Source: Microbacterium sp. MYb62
Lineage (GTDB): Bacteria; Actinomycetota; Actinomycetes; Actinomycetales; Microbacteriaceae
Length of the DNA stretch: 56,577 bases
Reading direction: 5' to 3'
Assembly (NCBI RefSeq): GCF_002979475.1
Contig: NZ_PCOY01000025.1
Span: 1-56,577, forward strand
Positions 25,223 through 33,415 of this stretch are shown piece by piece (the first letter of the stretch is position 1; every line of letters starts with the position of its first letter). Position numbers and translations under genes: made by a program. The notes under the pieces were generated by a model. That model ran no database searches and was not told the DNA's origin. It saw only the letters and a list, made by a program, of their open reading frames with translations.

Positions 25223-26433
25223 AGCTCCCCCTGCACGGCCTCGCCGGCGCGCGCGGGCCCGACGACCTCGGCGCGATCCCCGCGAAGGGTCATGCCGATC
25301 AACGGATACAGGAGCACCGACAGCATCCCGGCGCCGACCAGGGCGGCCGCCGTGCCCGTGTCGAGCATGTCCTGATCCACCCCGATCGCGGTGACCGCGA
25401 CGATGATCGGCAAGCCGGTCGCAGCGAGCAGGCCCAACGCCGCACGATCGCGGATGCTCGCTCCCGCCGGCGCGGACAGCTGCGCAGCGGACCCGCGGAT
25501 CACGAGCAGCGCGATCAGGAAGATGGGGACGAGGACCAGCGCCCCCGACGAGGTGAGCAGCGCCTGGAGGTCGAACGTGACACCGGTGTACAGGAAGAAG
25601 ATCGGCACCAGGAAGCCGAACGCGATCGCCTCGATCTTGCTCTCGACCTGTTCCGCGGACTCCTTCGGCGCACGCGTCATGATGATGCGCCACACCGCTC
25701 CCGCCACGAACGCGCCGAGCAGCATGTCGAGGTCGAGCATCACGCTGAGTCCGACCAGGGCCGCGATGAGCAGGATCACGAAGCGCACCCCGAACTGGTC
25801 GGAGGTGTGCAGCGTGGCGAGCACGATGCGGTGCAGGCGGCCGTGCGGCACGCGGTGCGCCAGCAGGACCGCGAGGCCGGCCAGCACGACGAACGTCAAC
25901 AGGATCGCAGTGGCGAGCGGGGTCGTGCGGGTGCTGAGGAAGATCGAGATCGCGATGAGGGGAAGGAACTCGCCGACCGCTCCGACGGCGCTGATCGCCC
26001 GACCGAAAGGCGTGTCCAGCTCGCGGGCGTCACGCAGGATCGGCATCAGCGTGCCCAGTGCGGTCGAGCTGAGCGCGATCCCGATCACGACCATCCCCTC
26101 GCCGGGGGCGAAGAAGAAGCCCAGCCCGATGCCCAGCACGACGCTGAGGAGCCACCCGAGGGAGGCGCGGGCGAGCGGCTTGCCCGCCACCGTCTTGAAG
26201 TCGATCTCGGTGCCGGCGACGAAGAACAGCAGCGCCAGGCCGAAGTCGCTGAGCTTCTCGAGCAGCTCGCCCGGCTCGACCCAGCCGAGCACCGCGGGAC
26301 CCACCAGGATGCCGAGCACGAGCTCGAACACCACGATCGGCACCCGCACCACCGGGCGCACGCCGCGCGCCAGCAGAGGTGCGGCGACAGCCAGCAGGGG
26401 GATCAGCACCAGACCGAGGTCGCTCGCTTCCAT
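25219..26433 (-). CDS. Kef/CPA2-type cation:proton antiporter
   Basis: This 404-residue protein has about twelve hydrophobic helices and the Na+/H+ exchanger (CPA2) pattern: VFELVLGILVGPAVLGW, a FFVAGTEIDF loop, and HTSDQFGVRFVILLIAALVGLSVMLDLDMLLGAFVAGAVW with paired acidic positions. It probably exchanges K+ or Na+ for protons across the membrane. There is no C-terminal TrkA-N domain, unlike full KefB/C. ATG 26433 is chosen because a TACCCT hexamer lies six bases before it; an in-frame upstream start is less likely. It overlaps the 156-residue gene downstream. Confidence 0.88.
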   Translation of the reverse strand: MEASDLGLVLIPLLAVAAPLLARGVRPVVRVPIVVFELVLGILVGPAVLGWVEPGELLEKLSDFGLALLFFVAGTEIDFKTVAGKPLARASLGWLLSVVLGIGLGFFFAPGEGMVVIGIALSSTALGTLMPILRDARELDTPFGRAISAVGAVGEFLPLIAISIFLSTRTTPLATAILLTFVVLAGLAVLLAHRVPHGRLHRIVLATLHTSDQFGVRFVILLIAALVGLSVMLDLDMLLGAFVAGAVWRIIMTRAPKESAEQVESKIEAIAFGFLVPIFFLYTGVTFDLQALLTSSGALVLVPIFLIALLVIRGSAAQLSAPAGASIRDRAALGLLAATGLPIIVAVTAIGVDQDMLDTGTAAALVGAGMLSVLLYPLIGMTLRGDRAEVVGPARAGEAVQGEL

Positions 26434-26439
26434 GCTCTC

Positions 26440-26445
26440 AGGGTA
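26440..26445 (-). promoter_or_regulatory. Candidate -10 box (TACCCT) for the antiporter operon
   Basis: Minus-strand TACCCT, GAGAGC and ATG 26433 follow the leaderless arrangement. Confidence 0.45.
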
Positions 26446-26549
26446 GGTGAGACCGCACTTCCGCGGCCGGAGGGAAGCGGGTGATCTTCCGCGATTCGCC
26501 CGCTCGGCGCATCCACGGCAGAATCGATGCACACCCTCGAGGAGCTCCC

Positions 26550-27401
26550 ATGTCTCAGCCCGATACCGCCCGCCTGCTCATCGCCTGCGACGATCAGCCC
26601 GGCATCGTCGCCGCCGTGGCCGGCGTGCTCGCGCAGCACGGAGCGAACATCATCTCGCTCGACCAGCACTCGACGGACTCCGAGGGCGGACGGTTCTTCC
26701 AGCGCACCGTGATCCACCTCGACGGGCTCTCGGCCGCGCGGCCCGCGCTCGAAGCCGACATCGCGGCCGTCGCCGAGCGCTTCGGCATGGAGTGGTCGCT
26801 GCACGACGTCGCCCGCCGCAAGCGCGTCGCGATCTTCGTGTCGAAGTACGACCACTGCCTGATGGAGCTGCTGTGGCGCACGCAGCGCGGTCAGCTCGAC
26901 ATCGACATCACGATGGTCGTCTCCAACCACCCCGATCTGGCAGAGGCCGTCCGCTCGTTCGGCGTGCCGTTCGTGCACATCCCCTCCGGCGACAAGACGG
27001 CCATGGAGCAGCGGCAGCTCGAACTGCTGCACGGCAACGTCGATCTGGTCGTGCTCGCCCGGTACATGCAGATCCTCACCGACGACTTCATCACCCGCCT
27101 CGAAGCCCCGGTGATCAACATCCATCACTCGTTCCTGCCCGCGTTCATCGGTGCGAACCCGTATGCGCGCGCCAAGGACCGCGGCGTCAAGCTGATCGGC
27201 GCGACCGCGCACTACGCGACGGCCGACCTCGACGAGGGTCCGATCATCGAGCAGGACGTCACGCGCGTGACCCACTCCGAGTCCGCGGCCGAGCTGCAGA
27301 GCCGCGGCGCCGACGTCGAGCGTCTGGTCCTCGCCCGCGCTGTGCAGTGGCACGCCGAGGATCGCGTGATCGTGCACGGCAAGTCCACCGTCATCCTGTA
27401 G
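26550..27401 (+). CDS. purU: formyltetrahydrofolate deformylase
   Basis: This 283-residue enzyme has an N-terminal ACT domain (LLIACDDQPGIVAAVAGVLAQHGANI, about 9-75) and a formyltransferase-type catalytic domain. Asn190 and His192 lie in PVINIHHSFLPAF and Asp228 in DLDEGPIIEQD. It hydrolyses 10-formyl-THF to formate and THF, adjusting one-carbon pools for purine synthesis. Length is normal for PurU. ATG 26550 has GAGGAG at 26539-26544. It faces the antiporter gene and converges on the nitronate monooxygenase. Confidence 0.95.
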   Translation: MSQPDTARLLIACDDQPGIVAAVAGVLAQHGANIISLDQHSTDSEGGRFFQRTVIHLDGLSAARPALEADIAAVAERFGMEWSLHDVARRKRVAIFVSKYDHCLMELLWRTQRGQLDIDITMVVSNHPDLAEAVRSFGVPFVHIPSGDKTAMEQRQLELLHGNVDLVVLARYMQILTDDFITRLEAPVINIHHSFLPAFIGANPYARAKDRGVKLIGATAHYATADLDEGPIIEQDVTRVTHSESAAELQSRGADVERLVLARAVQWHAEDRVIVHGKSTVIL

Positions 27402-27494
27402 CGAGCCCGTCCGACTCCCGCCCATCCTTCCGGCTCCTGTCCCCATTCCGAGCTGCGCAGCAGGAGGTGCGACCGGATCACGGCAGAGCGAGCG

Positions 27495-28541
27495 TCAGGG
27501 AGCGGCCGGAACCCCCGCGACCAGCTCGGCGAACACCTCGGCGGCGGTGTCGTACTGCACGAGCGGGGCGGCCTGACCCATCCACAGCGACTGCAGTGCG
27601 CCGAGGTTCTGCTCCCCGGCTGCCGTGCGGAAGCGTCCGGTGAGCCAGTTCTGCATCGGGAACGGGGCGATCGTGCCGCTCGCCTCGATCGCCCGCACCG
27701 CCCGGTTGCGCGCACCGCGGGCCAGCCGTCCGCTCATCGCGCGCGTGAGCACGGTCTCGTCGGCGGCGGTCGAGCGGATCGCGTCGCGGTGCGCAGCAGT
27801 CGCCGCCGACTCCTCGGTCGCGAGGAATGCCGTGCCGACCTGCACGCCTGCGGCCCCCAGCGCGAATGCGGCGGCCACTCCGCGCCGGTCGGCGATCCCC
27901 CCTGCCGCGATCACCGGCACGTCGACGGCGTCCACGACCTGCGGAACCAGGGCGAACGTCCCGACGAGCGATTCCTCGGACGGACGCAGGAACGACACCC
28001 GATGCCCTGCCGCCTCCGCCCCCGAGGCGACCACGGCGTCCACACCGCCCTCGGCGAGCGCGACAGCCTCCGCCACGGTGGTCGCCGTGCCGACGATCCG
28101 GATGCCGCGGCGGTGCGCCTCATCGACCACGGCGGCCGACGGCACGCCGAACACCACGCTGAGCACGGCGGGCTCGATCTCCCAGATCGCGTCGAGCTGC
28201 TCCTCGAGCGAGGGGCCGTACCGTTCGGGCCGGGCGGGCACGTCGACACCCACCGCCTCATAGAACGGCTGCAGCGCCTGGGCGAACACGAAATGCTGCG
28301 GGTTCGGCTCGACCTCGTCCCCCGTCGGGAGCCAGATGTTCACGGCGTACGGGCGATCGGTCAGGGCACGCAGTTCGGCGCCGGTCGCACGGATGCGGTC
28401 GCCGTCATAGCCGTACAGGCCGAACGAGCCGAGCCCGCCCGCATCGCTCACCGCGGCGGTGAGCGTCGGGGAGGAGAGCCCGCCGAACGGGCCGAGGATG
28501 ATCGGATGCTCGATCCCGAGCAGGGCGCGAAGGTCACTCAT
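27495..28541 (-). CDS. nitronate monooxygenase family flavoenzyme
   Basis: This 348-residue TIM-barrel FMN protein has an N-terminus HPIILGPFGGLSSPTLTAAVSDAGGLGSFG typical of the nitronate monooxygenase/2-nitropropane dioxygenase family. A mid-barrel VVASGAEAAGHRVSF (family His) and the phosphate loop VPVIAAGGIADRRGVAAAFALGAAGVQVGTAFLATEES follow. It oxidatively detoxifies propionate-3-nitronate or related nitronates using O2. ATG 28541 is preceded at six bases by TAACGT, with no ribosome binding site. Convergent with purU; no operon partner is apparent. Confidence 0.9.
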   Translation of the reverse strand: MSDLRALLGIEHPIILGPFGGLSSPTLTAAVSDAGGLGSFGLYGYDGDRIRATGAELRALTDRPYAVNIWLPTGDEVEPNPQHFVFAQALQPFYEAVGVDVPARPERYGPSLEEQLDAIWEIEPAVLSVVFGVPSAAVVDEAHRRGIRIVGTATTVAEAVALAEGGVDAVVASGAEAAGHRVSFLRPSEESLVGTFALVPQVVDAVDVPVIAAGGIADRRGVAAAFALGAAGVQVGTAFLATEESAATAAHRDAIRSTAADETVLTRAMSGRLARGARNRAVRAIEASGTIAPFPMQNWLTGRFRTAAGEQNLGALQSLWMGQAAPLVQYDTAAEVFAELVAGVPAAP

Positions 28542-28547
28542 GCTTCG

Positions 28548-28553
28548 ACGTTA
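28548..28553 (-). promoter_or_regulatory. Candidate -10 box (TAACGT) for nitronate monooxygenase
   Basis: Minus-strand TAACGT, CGAAGC and ATG 28541 follow the leaderless arrangement. Confidence 0.45.
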
Positions 28554-28694
28554 CGCCCGCGGCGGAGGCACCCTCCCCTTTTCGAATCGCGCACATGGTT
28601 GCATTCGAGCCGCCGATGCAGCGATCCGCGCGATTCGAAGCCGGGGCGAGGCCCAGACCCCGGTGCTACCCTCGCTGCAGGAGGGAGTGCGCAC

Positions 28695-28967
28695 ATGAGC
28701 GAGTGGTTCGGGCAGATGCTGAGCTTCGTCGCGACCGCGCTCGGCCTCGTGTCGATGCCGGATGCCGCGGCTCTCGGCCTCGCGATCGCGCTGCTCGCCG
28801 TGACCGCGCTCACTCTCGCCATCGTGCTGAGCGTGCGCCCCGGGGCCACGGCCGATGCCCCGCATCCGCTGCGCGCCATCGACGTCGGCACCCTCCTCAC
28901 GCAGAGCGATCCTGATGCCCCAGGGCACCCGCGCCCTCGGGCGCCGGGAGTCGCGACCGCCGCGTAG
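28695..28967 (+). CDS. small membrane protein (DUF6412-like) upstream of a YidC paralogue
   Basis: This 90-residue protein has one long or two short hydrophobic helices (about 9-48) and a polar tail containing APHPLRAIDVGTLLTQSDPDAPGHPRPRAPG. The HPLRAID motif followed by a Pro-rich end resembles DUF6412, small proteins often found next to a second YidC/Oxa1 gene; the family assignment is from memory. ATG 28695 has GGAGGG about nine bases upstream. It is 66 bases before the insertase gene and probably in its operon, so a role with the insertase is plausible. Confidence 0.7.
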   Translation: MSEWFGQMLSFVATALGLVSMPDAAALGLAIALLAVTALTLAIVLSVRPGATADAPHPLRAIDVGTLLTQSDPDAPGHPRPRAPGVATAA

Positions 28968-29033
28968 TCCGTTCACCCGACGGGATCACGCGGCCTTCGC
29001 CGACCCTTCCCGACGCCACGAACGGACACTTCC

Positions 29034-29813
29034 ATGGACCCCTTTGCCTTCCCCCCACTCGCCGCCCTCCTCGATGCCGCCTACGGCGCCCTGACCGGGC
29101 TCTCCGACCTCCTCACCCCCCTCGCCGGCGCCTCGGCCGCCGCCCTCGCCGTGGTGCTGGTCACACTGCTCGTGCGAGCGCTGCTGATCCCCGTCGGCAT
29201 CTCGCAGGCCAAGGCCGAACAGACACGGGCGCGCCTCGCGCCGAAGCTGCGCGAGCTGCAGCGTCGACACAAGAAGAATCCCGAGCGCCTGCAGAAGGAG
29301 ACGATGGCGCTGTACAAAGCCGAGAACACGTCGCCCTTCGCCGGGATGCTCCCGGTGCTGGCGCAGGCGCCCGTCGTCGGCATCCTGTACACGCTGTTCC
29401 TCCGTCCGGAGATCGCCGGACATCCGAACGGGCTGCTCGCGCATGATCTGTTCGGCGCCCCGTTGGGCACGAGCCTGGTGTCGGCGCTCTTCGGCGGTAC
29501 GGCGACTCCTGCCACGTTCCTGGTGTTCGGGGTGCTGCTCGCCGTGATGATCGCGGTCGCCGAGGTCACCCGTCGGGTGTTCCGTCCGACCCCGGTCGAG
29601 GGCGACGACTCTCCGCTGAACTCCCCCACCATGCTGCGCGTCGTCTCGGCGATGCACTACCTGACCGCGGTGTTCGCCGCGTTCGTGCCCCTCGCCGCCG
29701 CGCTGTACCTCACGGTCACGGTGGTGTGGACGCTCGTGCAGCGCGTCATCCTGCGCCGACGGTTCCCGCTGCCGTCCCCGGCAGTCAGTCGGGCAGCGGT
29801 ATCGGCGCGGTGA
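29034..29813 (+). CDS. YidC/Oxa1-family membrane protein insertase, second copy
   Basis: This 259-residue protein has the conserved Oxa1 core. A first helix with LVTLLVRALLIPVGISQAK near 44-62 carries the groove arginine. The cytoplasmic helical hairpin follows (RLAPKLRELQRRHKKNPERLQKETMALYKAENTSPFAG), then four more helices. The large periplasmic P1 domain of E. coli YidC is missing, as in Gram-positive forms. It is not beside rpmH/rnpA, so it is probably a paralogue with specialised clients. The last 29 bases overlap the convergent EamA gene. Confidence 0.88.
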   Translation: MDPFAFPPLAALLDAAYGALTGLSDLLTPLAGASAAALAVVLVTLLVRALLIPVGISQAKAEQTRARLAPKLRELQRRHKKNPERLQKETMALYKAENTSPFAGMLPVLAQAPVVGILYTLFLRPEIAGHPNGLLAHDLFGAPLGTSLVSALFGGTATPATFLVFGVLLAVMIAVAEVTRRVFRPTPVEGDDSPLNSPTMLRVVSAMHYLTAVFAAFVPLAAALYLTVTVVWTLVQRVILRRRFPLPSPAVSRAAVSAR

Positions 29814-30702
29814 AGGGGCCGGAGGGGCCGCCGTCGCGGCGGTCCTTCCGCACGCCGAGCGTGGTTCCGACACTGGCCGCGATCACGAGGGCGATGGCCA
29901 GCAGACGCAGCGGCGTCGCATCCTGACCGAGGATGAGCCACCCGGCGAGGGTCGCGAACGCGGGCTCCAGGCTCAGGAGCACGCCGAACACCCGCTGCGG
30001 CAGGCGGCGCAGCGCCGCGAGCTCGAAGCTGTAGGGGATCACGGACGACAGCACCGCGGTGATCGCAGCGAGCAGCAGCAGCTGCGGATCCATCGCCACC
30101 GTCGATGCTGCCGGGATGCCGACGGGGATGAGCAGCACGGCCGCGACGAGGAGTCCCATCGCCAGACCGCTGCTGCCGGGGATGAGGGCGCCGACGCGGG
30201 CGCTCATCCGGATGTACATGACCCAGAAGCCGGCCGCGATGAGGATGAACACCACCCCGAGCGGGTCGAGCGGCTCGGCCCCGATCAGCCCGTCGATGCC
30301 GAGGACGACCATCCCGAGCAGGGCCACGCCGACCCAGGCGAAGTCCGCGGCCTTCCGGGTGAGCACCGCGGCGAGCACGAGCGGCCCGAGGAACTCGATC
30401 GCGACAGCGGGCCCCAGCGGGATGCGATCGATCGCGGCGTAGAAGAAGCCGTTCATCGCGGCCAGCGACACCCCGAACAGCACGGCCGCGAGCCACTGCG
30501 GGCGCGTCCATTTCGCCGGCCGCGGTCGCACGATGACGACGAGCAGGATCGCGGCGATCGCGACACGCAGCGAGGTCACCCCCCACGGCCCCAGCACCGG
30601 GAACAGCTGCGCCGCGACCGCCGCGCCGAACGGAAGCGAGAGGCAGGAGCCGATGACGAGCGCGACCCCCACGAGGGGACTGGACGCGGCGGGCTTCTGC
30701 AC
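29785..30702 (-). CDS. EamA/DMT-superfamily exporter (RhtA-like)
   Basis: This 305-residue protein has ten hydrophobic helices in two EamA repeats (about 10-135 and 145-285). It resembles RhtA-type threonine/homoserine exporters in motifs such as GPWGVTSLRVAIAAILL and LSSVIPYSFELAALRRLPQRVFGVLLSLEPAFATLAGW. It probably exports amino acids or a related metabolite. GTG 30702 is supported by TAAGCT six bases upstream. The 3-prime end overlaps the YidC paralogue gene tail to tail by 29 bases, so transcripts would be antisense there. Confidence 0.88.
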   Translation of the reverse strand: MQKPAASSPLVGVALVIGSCLSLPFGAAVAAQLFPVLGPWGVTSLRVAIAAILLVVIVRPRPAKWTRPQWLAAVLFGVSLAAMNGFFYAAIDRIPLGPAVAIEFLGPLVLAAVLTRKAADFAWVGVALLGMVVLGIDGLIGAEPLDPLGVVFILIAAGFWVMYIRMSARVGALIPGSSGLAMGLLVAAVLLIPVGIPAASTVAMDPQLLLLAAITAVLSSVIPYSFELAALRRLPQRVFGVLLSLEPAFATLAGWLILGQDATPLRLLAIALVIAASVGTTLGVRKDRRDGGPSGPFTAPIPLPD

Positions 30703-30708
30703 CAGACA

Positions 30709-30714
30709 AGCTTA
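30709..30714 (-). promoter_or_regulatory. Candidate -10 box (TAAGCT) for the RhtA-like exporter
   Basis: Minus-strand TAAGCT, TGTCTG and GTG 30702 follow the leaderless arrangement and fix the start as a GTG. Confidence 0.5.
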
Positions 30715-30756
30715 GGCGGCCCGCATCCCCCGCCCGTCGTGACCCCTCATCCCCGA

Positions 30757-30814
30757 CGAGACCCACCGGGGATGCGCTGCTGCGTGTGGGTGTCGGCGAC
30801 GAGGATGGGTCTCG
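30757..30814. repeat. Intergenic inverted repeat with CGAGACCCA arms
   Basis: CGAGACCCA at 30757-30765 faces TGGGTCTCG at 30806-30814 across 40 bases. The same arm core recurs in the stronger hairpin at 31893-31932, on the other side of the SDR gene. It lies downstream of the SDR stop and upstream of the exporter, where it may act as a terminator. Confidence 0.45.
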
Positions 30815-30856
30815 AGGACGATTCGGGGCGGCGGCCCGGGCGGCGCCGCGGTCGAG

Positions 30857-31741
30857 TCAGAGGGCTTTGCCGCCCGTGACCGCGATCACCGACCCGGAGG
30901 TGTACGACGACTCCGTCGATGCCAGGTACACGTAGGCCCCGGCGAGCTCCGCCGGCTGGCCGGCGCGCTGCAGCGGCGTGTCGGCGCCGAAGGTGGCCAG
31001 GCGCTCGGCGTCCCAGCCGGTCGCGGGGATGAGCGGCGTCCAGATCGGGCCGGGCGCGACGGCGTTAACGCGGATGCCCCGGGGTCCGGCCTCCTCGGCG
31101 AGCGCCTTGACGAACGCCACCTGGGCGGCCTTGGTCATGGCGTAGTCGATCAGCCCCGGCGAGGGGTTGTAGGCCTGGATGGACGCCGTCACGATGATGC
31201 TGGCCCCGGGCTCGAGGTCGGGGTAGGCCGCGCGGGCGGAGAACAGCAGGCCGGCCAGGTTCGTGTCGAACACCCGACGCATCCGCTCGGTCTCCAGGTT
31301 CTCGAAGCCGTCGATGTCGTGCTGGTAGCCCGCGTTCAGCACGAGCACATCGAGACCGCCGAGTTCGCTCCGCGTCTTCGCGACGATGTCCGTCGCGAAG
31401 GCCTCGTCGCGAAGGTCGCCGGCGAACCCCACTCCCGTGCGTCCGGTCTCGCGGACCAGGGCGAGCGTGTCCTCCGCGTCATCCTGCTCCTCGGGCATGT
31501 GCGCGATCGCGACGTCGGCGCCCTCGCGCGCGAACGCGATCGCCACGGCTCGGCCGATCCCGGAGTCGCCGCCCGTGATGAGCGCACGACGCCCTTCCAG
31601 GCGGCCGTGGCCGACGTAGGTCCGCTCGCCGTGGTCCGGTTCCGGGCGGGTGTCCTCGGTCAGCCCCGGCTGATCCTGGTGCTGTGCGGGGAACCCCTCT
31701 TCGCGGTGCGCGTGCCGGGGGTCGGTGGTGTCGTCGGTCAT
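30857..31741 (-). CDS. SDR-family oxidoreductase (YghA-like)
   Basis: This 294-residue protein has a polar 45-residue N-terminal extension rich in His/Glu/Asp and then a classical Rossmann SDR. The cofactor motif TGGDSGIG is at 56-63, NAG (LVLNAG) near 135-138, and the catalytic set Ser187, Tyr200 and Lys204 lies in ITVTAS/YAMTK-type segments. The extension and overall pattern match YghA/general-stress glucose-dehydrogenase-like proteins. It should reduce or oxidise a carbonyl with NAD(P)H; the substrate is unknown. GAGGAGGA lies six bases before ATG 31741. Confidence 0.92.
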   Translation of the reverse strand: MTDDTTDPRHAHREEGFPAQHQDQPGLTEDTRPEPDHGERTYVGHGRLEGRRALITGGDSGIGRAVAIAFAREGADVAIAHMPEEQDDAEDTLALVRETGRTGVGFAGDLRDEAFATDIVAKTRSELGGLDVLVLNAGYQHDIDGFENLETERMRRVFDTNLAGLLFSARAAYPDLEPGASIIVTASIQAYNPSPGLIDYAMTKAAQVAFVKALAEEAGPRGIRVNAVAPGPIWTPLIPATGWDAERLATFGADTPLQRAGQPAELAGAYVYLASTESSYTSGSVIAVTGGKAL

Positions 31742-31892
31742 GGCCGATCCTCCTCATCTCGTCGGACTCGTCGTCGAGTGACCTCCACACTCCCCGATCG
31801 CCTCGTCTTTCCGTCAGGGGGTTGACACGCCGAGTCCGCCATCCGGGCCCACGCCGAGACCCCCACGCGACGACGAGACTCCCACGAGACGA

Positions 31893-31932
31893 CGAGACCC
31901 ACGGGCGGATGCGTGTCCGCCCGTGGGTCTCG
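31893..31932 (-). terminator. 17-bp perfect hairpin between the DUF7882 and SDR genes
   Basis: Arms 31893-31909 and 31916-31932 are perfectly complementary with a 6-base loop (TGCGTG). It follows the minus-strand stop of the DUF7882 gene and lacks a U-tract, as many actinobacterial terminators do. Flanking sequence holds repeated CGACGAGAC units (31866-31898) and two copies of GATGATGACGATG at 31932-31962. Confidence 0.65.
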
Positions 31933-31962
31933 ATGATGACGATGTCCCGATGATGACGATGG
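31932..31962 (+). repeat. Tandem GATGATGACGATG repeat
   Basis: Two identical 13-mers are separated by a few bases (TCCC) just beyond the hairpin arm. A matching GGGTCTCG follows. No coding potential is evident. Confidence 0.55.
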
Positions 31963-31985
31963 GGTCTCGCGGAGAACCCCGCGCG

Positions 31986-32333
31986 TCAGAGCGGAGGGGT
32001 GACCGGGACCTCTCCGGCGCCGGGCTCGTCGCCCGCCTCGGCCGGCTCGGGAACGAGGTAGAGGCCGCTCGGAGCGTTCGCCGTGAACGCCAGCGCCTCG
32101 ATCCAGGCGCGATTGATGGAGGGCTGACGGCTGCCGAAGTATTTGAACACGAGGGAGCTGCCGGGCTGGATCCACACGGTGGTGCGCCCGCCGCCCACGC
32201 TCGCGTCTTCACGCCAGCTGAACGGGAAGGGCTCTCCGCGCCGCAGCTTCGCGGTGATGACGAGCTGCAGGTGGGTGAGGGCGCGGTCCTCGATCTCGGT
32301 CTTCACGCCGCCTTCGTAGACGAACTTTCCCAT
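31986..32333 (-). CDS. DUF7882-type small protein
   Basis: This 115-residue soluble protein begins MGKFVYEGGVKTEIEDRAL. It contains VITAKLRRGEPFPFSW, GRTTVWIQPGSSLVFKYFGSRQPSINRAWIEAL and an acidic Pro-rich tail. This pattern is abundant in Microbacteriaceae and is often mislabelled ATP-dependent DNA ligase; I do not see ligase nucleotidyl motifs. Function is unknown. ATG 32333 is chosen because AAGGAG lies about eight bases upstream and the family begins at MGKF; the frame is open further upstream. Confidence 0.85.
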   Translation of the reverse strand: MGKFVYEGGVKTEIEDRALTHLQLVITAKLRRGEPFPFSWREDASVGGGRTTVWIQPGSSLVFKYFGSRQPSINRAWIEALAFTANAPSGLYLVPEPAEAGDEPGAGEVPVTPPL

Positions 32334-32525
32334 TGGTGGTGCTCCTTGGTCGCTGCCTGGCCGAGACGACGGCTTCGCCCCATTCTCGCGCACTCTGCCG
32401 GCGGATACCGCCTCGACCGTGCGGCGATGCCCGATGCCGACTCGGCGTGCCGAAGTCAACCCCCTCGGCGGGACATCGGCCGGAGCCTAGCCTCGGAGTC
32501 ACTCGAACTCGAGAAGGGCAGTGCC

Positions 32526-33005
32526 ATGAACGACCGACACATCGACGACCGTCCCGACGAGGGCTACACGCCGACGACCACGCATGCCCAATGGGGCGCG
32601 GGCAACCCCCGACTGCGCATCACGAGGGACGACGAACGCACCGAGTTCGCGTTGGAGGACGACGTGGTGCGGATCGGCTCGGCGGAAGGCAACGAGCTGC
32701 GCCTCGCCGACACCGACCCCGTCCACGCCACGATCACGCACGACGACCGTGACGAGTACGTGCTGACGCTGCACGGCGAGGGCGAGACGAACGCGAGCCT
32801 CGGAGTGGATGCGACCCACGCCGACGAGAACTCCGAGACTCTGCGCACGGGCGCGCACTTCACGGCAGGCCCGTGGACTCTGGTGTTCGCCCGCGACGAG
32901 TTCGCCGACCACGGACGACCGTACGGAGGCCGCGCGGGTGGCGAGTACTCCGATCAGCCGTTGCAGCCCCCGCGGCCGGACTACGACGAGGGGGAAGAGC
33001 GATGA
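32526..33005 (+). CDS. FHA-domain protein
   Basis: This 159-residue protein has a 25-residue polar N-terminus, an FHA-like beta-sandwich (LRITRDDERTEFALEDDVVRIGSAEGNELRLADTDPVHATI, about 28-115) and a disordered tail. RIGS and the following asparagine are in place, but the canonical Ser-x-x-His is replaced by DPVHA, so phosphothreonine binding is uncertain. FHA domains usually read Ser/Thr-kinase signals. AGAAGGG precedes ATG 32526. It ends in an ATGA overlap with the CBS gene, starting a three-gene coupled operon. Confidence 0.8.
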   Translation: MNDRHIDDRPDEGYTPTTTHAQWGAGNPRLRITRDDERTEFALEDDVVRIGSAEGNELRLADTDPVHATITHDDRDEYVLTLHGEGETNASLGVDATHADENSETLRTGAHFTAGPWTLVFARDEFADHGRPYGGRAGGEYSDQPLQPPRPDYDEGEER

Positions 33006-33415
33006 CCACCACCCGCGACCTCATGACGCCGAGTCCGCGCTGCATCGGGGTGAACGATTCCCTGCGCATCGCCGCCTCCGTCATGGCCGACCTGGATGTC
33101 GGTGCCCTGCCGATCTGCGGCGAGGACAGCAAGCTGAAGGGGATGCTCACCGACCGGGACATCGTCGTCGGCGCGATCGCCCTGGGGATGGACCCGGAGA
33201 CGACGCCGGCGGCCGCGCTCGCGAAGGGCAAGCCCGTCACCGTGGATGCCGACGACGACATCCGCGTCGCCCTCGACCGGATGCAGGAGAACCAGGTGCG
33301 ACGCCTGCCCGTGATCGCCGATCACCGCCTCGTCGGCATCGTCAGTCAAGCCGACATCGCCCGCTCGCTCTCCGCGGCGACGACCGGCAAGACGGTGGAG
33401 AGCATCTCCCGGTGA
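33002..33415 (+). CDS. tandem CBS-domain protein
   Basis: This 137-residue protein consists of two CBS motifs. The first is about 4-60, with TPSPRCIGVNDSLRIAASVMADLDVGALPICG; the second is about 74-130, with VTVDADDDIRVALDRMQENQVRRLPVIADHRLVGIVSQADIARSL. Such Bateman modules bind adenine nucleotides. No output domain is fused. It overlaps the FHA gene by ATGA and the PncC gene by GTGA, so it is translated with both. A role in nucleotide-responsive control is plausible but unproven. Confidence 0.9.
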   Translation: MTTTRDLMTPSPRCIGVNDSLRIAASVMADLDVGALPICGEDSKLKGMLTDRDIVVGAIALGMDPETTPAAALAKGKPVTVDADDDIRVALDRMQENQVRRLPVIADHRLVGIVSQADIARSLSAATTGKTVESISR

